Shown one piece after another: positions 1 to 6,557 of a stretch of 64,000 bases of DNA. How positions within the stretch are numbered: position 1 is the stretch's first letter; each line of letters begins with the position of its first letter. The stretch is from Lysobacteraceae bacterium NML95-0200 (lineage in GTDB: Bacteria; Pseudomonadota; Gammaproteobacteria; Xanthomonadales; Xanthomonadaceae), in NCBI GenBank assembly GCA_002798255.1, contig NWQQ01000021.1:186001-250000 (forward strand), read 5' to 3'. The notes under the pieces are model-generated. The model was not told where the DNA came from and ran no database searches. It saw only the letters and a program-made list of their open reading frames with translations. Made by a program: the position numbers and the translations under genes.

Positions 1-750
1 GGGTTCTGGCTGTGGACGGGGATGGCGGCCTACGAAGGGCATCGCCTGTGCGTCTACAACCACCACTGGGCGCACTCGTACTGGACAAGTGGTGGTTCCG
101 AATACGAGCGCATCGCCTACGCGTGGGCGGGTTGGGTCGTGGTCGGTGCGCGGCGCACACTGCGGCTGGACGTGAAGCGCCAAGCTCAACTGGGCGTGTG
201 GCTGCTGCAACTGTCGGTCGATGGCGAGGTCATCTGGCGCGACACCAAGCGGTGGTATGCGTCTCTGCGCCCCTGCATCTTCGGCTACGGCATCGCGCTA
301 CGCCTGCATCGCGTAGCAGGTGATGCACCGAGCGCGCTGGAGGATGCGCCCACTCCCGTGCAGCGGTGTTTGCCCGTCGCACTGGCGCATCGCATCCTCG
401 TTCCGCGCAACGCGGCGATGGTGGGCTACCAGCACCGTGCCTTGCGCCTGCTGCTGGGCAAGCGCAACCACTACTACCACGGCGACCACCGCATCGCAGG
501 CACGGTGAAGCACCGCGTGAGAGGCGTGATCGCCGATGAACCCTTGCGGCGGCGCGTGCTGCTGATCGACGAAGCCAACTACACCGTAGTGCGCGAGACG
601 TGGAGCGATGCGGCCAGCGGCGCGTATTCGTTCGACCACATCGACGCCGAGCCGCGTTACCTCGTCATCGCCTTCGACCACGAACGTCAGCACCGCGCCG
701 TCGTTGCCGACAACCTGCGCGCACAGCCCATGAGGGAGATGCTTCCGTGA
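1..750 (+). CDS. Phage tail-region protein, 5' end outside window
   Basis: The reading frame is open from the first base of the window to a TGA at 748-750, so the gene almost certainly begins upstream; the first internal ATG is at 22. The visible 249 residues are rich in Trp, Tyr, Arg and His, with no signal peptide or membrane segment. I do not recognise a family. Its place directly before other tail-tip-type genes and a lysis cassette suggests a structural or assembly protein of the prophage tail. The stop codon overlaps the GTG start of the next gene, as expected for translationally coupled phage genes. The function is inferred from context only. Confidence 0.6.
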   Translation, partial: GFWLWTGMAAYEGHRLCVYNHHWAHSYWTSGGSEYERIAYAWAGWVVVGARRTLRLDVKRQAQLGVWLLQLSVDGEVIWRDTKRWYASLRPCIFGYGIALRLHRVAGDAPSALEDAPTPVQRCLPVALAHRILVPRNAAMVGYQHRALRLLLGKRNHYYHGDHRIAGTVKHRVRGVIADEPLRRRVLLIDEANYTVVRETWSDAASGAYSFDHIDAEPRYLVIAFDHERQHRAVVADNLRAQPMREMLP

Positions 751-1136
751 TCCAGATTTCGACCGAACTCAACGACTATCGCCTCAACGCCGTCGTCAAT
801 TTCCTGGCCATCGGCACGCAGAACGCCAGCGTGCGGATTTACAGCGGCGTGCGTCCGGCCTTGGGCGCGCCCCCGAGCGGCGATTTGCTGGCAACCATCG
901 TGCTGGTCGAGCCCATCGGTGATGTCGAGGATGGCCTGTTGAGCATTACGCCTACCGACGAGGCGTTGATCGAAACCGGCGGTGTGGCGACGTGGGCGCG
1001 CATCGTCAATGGCGACGGCGCGCTGGCCTGGGACTGCGATGTGTCCGATCTGGACGGCACGGGCGAATTGCGCCTGCCATCGACCACGCTGTACGCCGGG
1101 GGCTACACCCGCATCGTGTCCGGCCTGTTGGGGTAG
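747..1136 (+). CDS. Small prophage tail-region protein
   Basis: This 129-residue protein begins with GTG at 747, which overlaps the previous stop (GTGA) and lies eight bases after a strong Shine-Dalgarno stretch, GAGGGAGAT at 732-740. That is why this start is preferred over an upstream in-frame ATG inside the preceding gene. The protein is beta-rich with many Gly, Thr and Val, and has no signal peptide or membrane helix. I do not recognise the family. The position between an upstream tail gene and the large tail-tip protein suggests a tail accessory or baseplate subunit. Confidence 0.65.
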   Translation: MIQISTELNDYRLNAVVNFLAIGTQNASVRIYSGVRPALGAPPSGDLLATIVLVEPIGDVEDGLLSITPTDEALIETGGVATWARIVNGDGALAWDCDVSDLDGTGELRLPSTTLYAGGYTRIVSGLLG

Positions 1137-1139
1137 TCC

Positions 1140-3008
1140 ATGAGCGAACCCGGCGATGTCATCCTCGCCGCGACGCTGCCGGAACTGAGCTTTACCGCCA
1201 CTGCGATCCCGAGCGCCCATGCGGCGCTGAACGGTACGCTGCCCGCGCTGGTGTTTGCAGCGCAGGCCGTTCCGCTGACGGAAGCGGCACTAACGGGAAC
1301 CTTCCCGTCGCTGGCGATGGTGGCCGAGGCGCGCTACCAGTCCTACGCCGTGCGCCCGGTGACGGGTCAGAGCATCTCCCGTTGGCAGCACGCGGTTGAA
1401 CACAGCGCCGGGGTTGAAGATCGGCGCGGGGCCACCGCGCACGAACATTCGCCCACACGCGCTCCGTGGCAGGCGGCTGCCTCACAGGTAGCGGGCGTGG
1501 CGTTTCGACGTCACAGCACGCGTGTGCGTGCGCCGGTGTCCAGCCGGTCGCGGCATCAAGAGGCCGTGCCCGTGCAAACCGCTGGGCGCGCGAGCCATGC
1601 CGACGCCATCCGGCTGCGCACGGCGCGTGTTTCTGCCTTCGAGGAGGCCATCCGTGCCGAGTGGCTGCGCTGGGCCATCGGGCATCAGGACACGTGGCGT
1701 GACCGCCGTTTCGCTGCCGTCTCCTTCTATCAGGAGGCACGGCGGCACGATGGGCATTTTCACGGAGAGCGCATCCGCAGCGCGAGCTACCTGCGTCGCT
1801 GGTGGGCCTCGCTCTGGCAGGCAGCGATGCGACCGCAACCGGGTCGCCATCCGCCGGTGCCGTTCGTGCCGCCGGAGGAACCGGCCTGCTACCTGCCGAA
1901 CGCGCATCTGCTGTTCACCGAGGACGCTGCCACCAACGGCGATCTGTTGTTTGTCTGCGAGCACCACGACTACCCGGAAGCCGGATCGGTGCTCATTCCC
2001 AACCGGAGGGTGTATTTCGTGATCAATGAGGTGACGCTGACCCGCTGGCCAGACGGCACACCCGTGCCGGTGCTGGACCTGTCGCTGTCGCTGGATACCG
2101 ATTCATGGGCGTGGGGCTTCGAGGCCACGCTGCCCGTGACTGCCGAATCGCTGGTTGTGCCCGAGGAGGGCGCTGCGCCGGTCGAGTTGATCGCCACGGT
2201 CAACGGCACCGCCTTCCACGTTCTTGCCGAGAACCTGAGCCGCGAGCGTGTGTTTGGCGACGCCAGCATCCGCATCACCGGACGCGGGCGCAGCGCGGCG
2301 CTGGCCGCCCCCTACGCGCCGGTCATGAATTTCGCCAACACCGAGGCGCGCAGCGCCCAGCAGTTGATGGAGGACGTGTTGACCATCAACGGCATCCCGC
2401 TGGGCTGGACGGTGGATTGGGCGCTGACCGACTGGTTGGTGCCCGCAGGCGTATTCGCCAAGCAGGGCACCTGGATAGAGGCGCTGAACACCATCGTTGG
2501 CGCGGCGGGCGGCTACTTGCTGCCACACCCGTCCGAGAAGATTCTGCGTGTGCGCCACCGTTACCCGGTCGCGTCGTGGCACTGGTGGAACGAGGTGACG
2601 CCGGACTTTGTGCTGCCGGTGGATGTTGTGGCGCGCGAGTCGCTGCGCTGGATCGACAAGCCTGCCTACAACCGCGTGTTTGTGGCAGGTCAGGATACCG
2701 GTGTGCTGGGCCAGGTCACCCGATCTGGGACTGCTGGCGATGTGCTTGCGCCCATGGTGGTCGATGCCCTCATCACCCAAGCGGCGGCGGCACGCCAGCG
2801 CGGTACGGCCATCCTGTCCGACACAGGCCGCCAGATCGAGGTGACGCTGCGCCTGCCGGTGCTGCCGGAAACCGGAATCATCGAACCGGGAGCCTTTGTG
2901 GCCTATCAAGACGGTGGCGTGGCCCGAATGGGCATTGTGCGCTCGACGCACATCGACGCAGGCCTGCCGGAAGTCTGGCAGACCCTGGGAGTTCAAAGCC
3001 ATGCATAA
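1140..3008 (+). CDS. Putative phage tail-tip / baseplate hub protein
   Basis: A 622-residue protein starting three bases after the previous stop. Residues 5-65 contain three degenerate repeats of about 20 residues built on the pattern (A/G)T(L/F)P-x-L-x-(F/M), suggesting a repeated beta-strand unit. A central Arg/His-rich region (about 85-245) is followed by a C-terminal half of alternating beta-strands containing VYFVINEV and an end resembling tail-tip or hub proteins that set fibre attachment (VAYQDGGVARMG near residue 595). Size, position before the lysis genes and overlap with the next small gene fit a prophage tail-tip protein. The family assignment is by resemblance and context, not a definite motif. 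Confidence 0.55.
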   Translation: MSEPGDVILAATLPELSFTATAIPSAHAALNGTLPALVFAAQAVPLTEAALTGTFPSLAMVAEARYQSYAVRPVTGQSISRWQHAVEHSAGVEDRRGATAHEHSPTRAPWQAAASQVAGVAFRRHSTRVRAPVSSRSRHQEAVPVQTAGRASHADAIRLRTARVSAFEEAIRAEWLRWAIGHQDTWRDRRFAAVSFYQEARRHDGHFHGERIRSASYLRRWWASLWQAAMRPQPGRHPPVPFVPPEEPACYLPNAHLLFTEDAATNGDLLFVCEHHDYPEAGSVLIPNRRVYFVINEVTLTRWPDGTPVPVLDLSLSLDTDSWAWGFEATLPVTAESLVVPEEGAAPVELIATVNGTAFHVLAENLSRERVFGDASIRITGRGRSAALAAPYAPVMNFANTEARSAQQLMEDVLTINGIPLGWTVDWALTDWLVPAGVFAKQGTWIEALNTIVGAAGGYLLPHPSEKILRVRHRYPVASWHWWNEVTPDFVLPVDVVARESLRWIDKPAYNRVFVAGQDTGVLGQVTRSGTAGDVLAPMVVDALITQAAAARQRGTAILSDTGRQIEVTLRLPVLPETGIIEPGAFVAYQDGGVARMGIVRSTHIDAGLPEVWQTLGVQSHA

Positions 3009-3222
3009 CCTCTACCAGCAGTTCCGGCAGTTGCTGCCCGACGCACCGCTGCAAGCGGGCACCGTGATCGAAGTCGGTGCGGGCGTGGCCTTGGTGGTGC
3101 TGCCCGGTGGCGGCCTGATCCGTGCGCGCGGCAATGCCACCGTGGGCGAAACCGTGTTCGTGCGCGACGACGTGATCGAGGGCGTCGCGCCTGCGCTGCC
3201 GATGGAAATCATCGACATCTGA
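3001..3222 (+). CDS. Small phage protein, last gene of the tail operon
   Basis: A 73-residue protein whose ATG at 3001 lies inside the last codons of the preceding gene (8-base overlap), indicating translational coupling. The core contains short beta-strands separated by Gly (VGAGVALVVLPGGG), reminiscent of a small barrel fold. There is no signal peptide or Cys. I do not recognise a named family. A strong terminator follows at 3253-3290, so this is the last gene of the tail transcript before the lysis cassette. Confidence 0.65.
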   Translation: MHNLYQQFRQLLPDAPLQAGTVIEVGAGVALVVLPGGGLIRARGNATVGETVFVRDDVIEGVAPALPMEIIDI

Positions 3223-3252
3223 ATCTTCCCCTCAACAACCCCGTTCCCCCTG

Positions 3253-3290
3253 AAACCCGCTCTGGTGCTTCGGCATCGGGCGGGTTTTGC
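3253..3290 (+). terminator. Rho-independent terminator between tail and lysis genes
   Basis: AAACCCG pairs with CGGGTTT around a long stem closed by a TTCG tetraloop at about 3269-3272, with one bulged C and a few G-T pairs, followed by TTTTGCATTTTT. The position after the tail genes and before the DUF6127-like gene fits a real terminator. Confidence 0.75.
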
Positions 3291-3307
3291 ATTTTTGGAG
3301 AAAGCCA

Positions 3308-3610
3308 ATGACCGAAGAGACCCAACCCGCCACCCTCGTGGAAAACATGCTCTTGCTGCGCCGCGAGGACTTCGACGAGCTGCTCGACCGCGCCGCAGAG
3401 CGCGGTGCCGAGCGTTGTCTCGCCCATCTCGGGCTGGAGAACGGCCACGCCGCAAAGGACATCCGCGAACTGCGCGATTTGCTGGAAGCCTGGCGCGACG
3501 CCCGTCGCACAGCCTGGCAGACCGCCGTCAAGGTCGTGACCACCGGCATTCTGGCCGCGCTGCTGATTGGGGCGGCCATCAAGCTCAAGCTGATGGGAGG
3601 TGCGCAATGA
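3308..3610 (+). CDS. DUF6127-family prophage protein (membrane-anchored)
   Basis: A 100-residue protein preceded by GGAG at 3297-3300. Residues 1-60 are charged and helical; residues 70-95 form one hydrophobic helix (VVTTGILAALLIGAAIKLKL) at the C terminus, making it a tail-anchored inner-membrane protein. Proteins of this size and layout just ahead of holin and endolysin genes are the DUF6127 family, known from prophage lysis cassettes but without an assigned reaction. The TGA overlaps the next ATG (ATGA at 3607-3610), the first of several such overlaps in the cassette. A holin or antiholin role is possible but unproven. Confidence 0.65.
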   Translation: MTEETQPATLVENMLLLRREDFDELLDRAAERGAERCLAHLGLENGHAAKDIRELRDLLEAWRDARRTAWQTAVKVVTTGILAALLIGAAIKLKLMGGAQ

Positions 3611-3828
3611 ACGGCCGCATCTGCCTGCTCGATGACTGGCGGCGTGTGCTGCGCCGAGCCTGGAGCATCCGTTTCTCGCTGCTGGCCGCTGCCTTTACGG
3701 CGGCGGAAGTGGTGGTGCCGATCTTTGGCGATGTGCTGCCGCGTGGTGTGTTCGTGTTGCTGGCATTCGCCGCCAGCATCGGCGCGACCGTGGCGCGCAT
3801 CGTGGCCCAGCCGGAGATGCACCGATGA
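3607..3828 (+). CDS. Small two-helix membrane protein, holin-like
   Basis: A 73-residue protein with about two hydrophobic segments (roughly residues 22-40 and 44-65), a basic N terminus and a short charged tail. It resembles the DUF7940-type small membrane proteins of lysis cassettes. ATG overlaps the stop of the previous gene and its own stop overlaps the start of the endolysin gene, so stoichiometric coupled translation is likely. Its size, topology and position directly before the lysozyme make it the best holin candidate here, but no sequence motif proves it. Confidence 0.6.
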   Translation: MNGRICLLDDWRRVLRRAWSIRFSLLAAAFTAAEVVVPIFGDVLPRGVFVLLAFAASIGATVARIVAQPEMHR

Positions 3829-4346
3829 GTAAGCCAGCATCTCCCCGTACTTCACCTACTGTGCGCCGCTCTGTGACGGCCCTGGCTCTGTCGGCGGCCG
3901 CACTGGTCAGCATCGTGCTGCACGAGGGCTACACCGACCGTGCAGTGATTCCGGTCAAGGGCGACGTGCCGACCATCGGCTTCGGTACCACCACGGGCGT
4001 GAAGCTGGGCGACACCACCACGCCGCCTCAGGCACTGGCGCGGGCACTCAAGGACGTGCAGCAGTTCGAAGGTGCCCTGAAAAACTGCGTGACCGTACCG
4101 CTGGCCCAGCACGAGTACGACGCCTATGTTTCCTTCTCCTACAACGTCGGCAGTCGGGCGTTTTGCCAATCCACCCTGGTGAAGAAACTCAATGCCGGGG
4201 ACTACGCCGGAGCCTGCGCCGAGTTACCCCGCTGGCGCTTCTTCCAGGGCAAGGACTGCGCCTTGCCTGAGAACAGGCGCTTGTGCGGTGGTTTGGTCAA
4301 ACGCCGTGAAGCCGAGTACCGCCAGTGCATCGGAGAAGCGCCATGA
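3825..4346 (+). CDS. Phage endolysin, GH24 lysozyme family
   Basis: A 173-residue muramidase that would hydrolyse the glycan backbone of peptidoglycan during lysis. The active-site region has HEGY with Glu34 as the probable catalytic acid, followed by KGDVPTIGFGTT, in which Asp47 and Thr50 correspond in kind to the rest of the T4-type catalytic triad, although the spacing is wider than in T4 lysozyme. Residues 16-32 are a moderately hydrophobic, Ala/Ser-rich segment right before the active site, which fits a signal-anchor-release export signal rather than a cleaved one. ATGA overlaps couple it to the genes on both sides. Confidence 0.88.
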   Translation: MSKPASPRTSPTVRRSVTALALSAAALVSIVLHEGYTDRAVIPVKGDVPTIGFGTTTGVKLGDTTTPPQALARALKDVQQFEGALKNCVTVPLAQHEYDAYVSFSYNVGSRAFCQSTLVKKLNAGDYAGACAELPRWRFFQGKDCALPENRRLCGGLVKRREAEYRQCIGEAP

Positions 4347-4837
4347 GCCTGATCCCGTGGCCATACCGCTGGCTTGCTCTTGCCCTGGCTGCCGCTGCCC
4401 TGATCGGTTTCGGCTGGATCAAGGGCGCAGACCACGTTCAAGCGCAATGGGACGCCGCCGTTCAGCAACAAACACTGCAGGCCGCCGCAGTCCGCGAGCG
4501 GCAGGCCCAAGCCACCGTCAAGGTCGTCACCCAGTACGTCGACCGCGTCCGCGTCGTCCGCGAAAAGGGCGACACCATCATCAAGGAGGTTCCCGTCTAT
4601 GTCCCCGCTCAAGCCGACGCTGCTTGCACTGTCAACCGTGGCTTTGTGCGCCTGCACGACGCTGCCGCCGCAGGCGAACTGCCCACCCCCGCCGGAGATC
4701 CTGATGCGGCCGCCTCAGGCCTTGCGCTCTCTACCGTCGCCGGAACCGTCAGCGCCAACTACCAGACCTGCCACGAGACTGCCGAACAACTAAAGGCGTT
4801 ACAGGAGTGGATCAAGCGCACCTTGATTGACCGCTAG
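4343..4837 (+). CDS. Rz-type inner-membrane spanin (i-spanin)
   Basis: A 164-residue protein with one N-terminal membrane helix (about residues 10-27) followed by a periplasmic, Gln/Ala/Val-rich helical region and a Cys-containing C-terminal part. This is the layout of phage Rz proteins, which pair with an outer-membrane Rz1 lipoprotein to fuse the two membranes in the last lysis step. The start at 4343 overlaps the endolysin stop (ATGA). A second gene of the Rz1 type lies wholly inside it in another frame (4599-4793), which strongly supports the assignment. Confidence 0.8.
   Translation: MSLIPWPYRWLALALAAAALIGFGWIKGADHVQAQWDAAVQQQTLQAAAVRERQAQATVKVVTQYVDRVRVVREKGDTIIKEVPVYVPAQADAACTVNRGFVRLHDAAAAGELPTPAGDPDAAASGLALSTVAGTVSANYQTCHETAEQLKALQEWIKRTLIDR
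4599..4793 (+). CDS. Rz1-type outer-membrane lipoprotein (o-spanin), embedded in Rz
   Basis: A 64-residue reading frame nested entirely within the Rz gene. It has a short signal peptide ending in LCAC, so Cys19 would be the lipidated residue, and a Pro-rich mature part (PPQANCPPPPEI and further Pro residues), exactly the character of Rz1 proteins. AAGGAGG at 4583-4589 lies just upstream and gives a Shine-Dalgarno site inside Rz. It would bridge the periplasm with the i-spanin. The nested arrangement is known from lambda and many other phages. Confidence 0.8.
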   Translation: MSPLKPTLLALSTVALCACTTLPPQANCPPPPEILMRPPQALRSLPSPEPSAPTTRPATRLPNN

Positions 4838-4865
4838 TTTTCCAGCTTGTATAAAGAAGGATTGT

Positions 4866-4889
4866 CAAGCCTTCCGGGCTTCTTCTTTT
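4866..4889 (+). terminator. Terminator after the lysis cassette
   Basis: A short hairpin AAGCC-TTCCG-GGCTT (4867-4881) is followed by CTTCTTTTC. An outer pairing of AAAGAAG (4853-4859) with CTTCTTT (4882-4888) could extend it. It separates the lysis genes from the restriction endonuclease gene. Confidence 0.5.
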
Positions 4890-4904
4890 CATACTTGGGA
4901 TTCT

Positions 4905-6557
4905 ATGGCCAAGAAAAAACCAAAATATGGCGACGCTGCTTTTCTTGAATATGCCAAGAAAATAGTCAACCACGCAAACTATGCCGGAATGCCGGACGTA
5001 ATAGGAGAGCGCGGAGAAATTCAGTGGGAAGCACCGTCAAATAGAAAAACTGGAAAATTTAAGGACACTCATCATCGCCGTCGTGAATGGTGGCGCTTGA
5101 AAGCTATATCCATTGGAATTGATCCAAGCACAGATAGCACCTGGATCAGCAAAACCGCTAAAGCTATACATCCCTTTGGAAAAAAGCCCTGCAAAACCTG
5201 CGGAAAGGAATTGGATATTGCATACGCCTATCCAAATGAACATCTATTTGCTCGGATTCGCAAGCTTCCATACATTGACGAAACGTTTGAACTGTCGGAG
5301 GTGGAGCATATCTGTGACCTCATAGGCCGTCTCGATGAGCGCTTTGGAGCAAGAATATACAACGATCTTCCCCAGCTATTTGTCACGACATCGATAAAGA
5401 TTCCAAATCTTGCTAAAGATTTCGACTCATGGGATGAGTTCTTGCGGAAGATCTACATCCCCCAAGAGCCGAGGATGCTGAGCCCGGGCGCGATGTCAAA
5501 CCCACCTGACCGGCTCGACGGCTTTCATTCTTTCAATCGATGCTGCAGATCCACCGCCGATACAGGGCGCTCAAAAGAAAATCTTAAATCATATGTAACA
5601 GATAGGCGTGTATTTGAATACTGGGTGGATGGAGACTGGGTTGCAGCTGACCGACTGATGGGGCAAGTTAGATCTAACTCTATTTTCGAACAAGAAAATT
5701 GCTTTAACTCGGCGCAAGGCGGCATTCATCCAAGGCCATGCCAGGCTGATCATATTGGGCCGATATCCCTTGGATTCACACATCGCCCTCAATTTCAACT
5801 GTTGTGCAAAATCTGCAACAGCGGAAAAAACAATCGAATGTACGCAAGCGATGTCCGGCTATTGATTGATGTTGAGGCAACCGGGGAGTGTGTCATATCG
5901 TGGTTTGCTAAAGAAATCTGGGATCGTCGGAAAGCTGCAGTTAGAGACGCAGAGACTGGCCTTCGTCTGAGTAAACTTCTTCGAGACAACCGCCATACCT
6001 ATATGCTCCTACTCAAGAAGCTCTTGGATCGTGGCTTCTATACATTTCTCACAAGCCTGCTGCACCTAGAAGCAGCAGACTTTGATCCAGCATTTGTTGG
6101 CCTGCGAGCAGTCAATCATCTTACGCATTTTGACTCCATAGAAAAGAAACCAAGAACCACAAAATACGCGAACGAGCAGAAGGCTCGGCGGATCCGGATA
6201 GCTTTCGCATCTCTGGCCGACTATCACAGAAAAGAGAATAGAAATGCATTTGTTATCTCGAATAAACGCTCCGAGTCGAATTTCTCAAAAGGCTTTTCGG
6301 AGCTCGAGAAGCTTAGGCATGCAACAAATGATCTTGATCAAAAGATTGCGGAAATCATAGGTGAGAAAAGAGTATCTGAGTCTGCGCTTCGAGCATTGGC
6401 GAGCGCGCTTCCTGAAGTCATTTCTGTCAATAGTGCAGCATTCTCGTCAGTTCGAGATCACTTTACTCGGGGGATGCGGGAAGTAGCTATTGAACTAGAC
6501 AGCATGTGGAATTCCGACCGATATGTGCGATCAGCTCCCGGTGAAATTATCGAGTGA
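4905..6557 (+). CDS. Type IIS restriction endonuclease, Alw26I/Eco31I/Esp3I family (HNH)
   Basis: A 550-residue protein resembling the Alw26I/Eco31I/Esp3I endonucleases, which recognise asymmetric sites built on GTCTC and cut a few bases outside them. The HNH nuclease core is visible: Asp282-His283 in ADHIGP and CKICNSGKN with Cys301, Cys304 and Asn305. The 23-residue gap between Asp282 and Asn305 equals the gap I remember between the catalytic residues of Eco31I. A second Cys pair (CKTC near residue 97) may bind zinc. The start at 4905 has only a weak GGGA upstream; a start further up would overlap the terminator. GC content is clearly lower than in the flanking prophage genes, a sign of separate transfer. 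It converges with the methyltransferase gene (11-base tail-to-tail overlap). Confidence 0.88.
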   Translation: MAKKKPKYGDAAFLEYAKKIVNHANYAGMPDVIGERGEIQWEAPSNRKTGKFKDTHHRRREWWRLKAISIGIDPSTDSTWISKTAKAIHPFGKKPCKTCGKELDIAYAYPNEHLFARIRKLPYIDETFELSEVEHICDLIGRLDERFGARIYNDLPQLFVTTSIKIPNLAKDFDSWDEFLRKIYIPQEPRMLSPGAMSNPPDRLDGFHSFNRCCRSTADTGRSKENLKSYVTDRRVFEYWVDGDWVAADRLMGQVRSNSIFEQENCFNSAQGGIHPRPCQADHIGPISLGFTHRPQFQLLCKICNSGKNNRMYASDVRLLIDVEATGECVISWFAKEIWDRRKAAVRDAETGLRLSKLLRDNRHTYMLLLKKLLDRGFYTFLTSLLHLEAADFDPAFVGLRAVNHLTHFDSIEKKPRTTKYANEQKARRIRIAFASLADYHRKENRNAFVISNKRSESNFSKGFSELEKLRHATNDLDQKIAEIIGEKRVSESALRALASALPEVISVNSAAFSSVRDHFTRGMREVAIELDSMWNSDRYVRSAPGEIIE

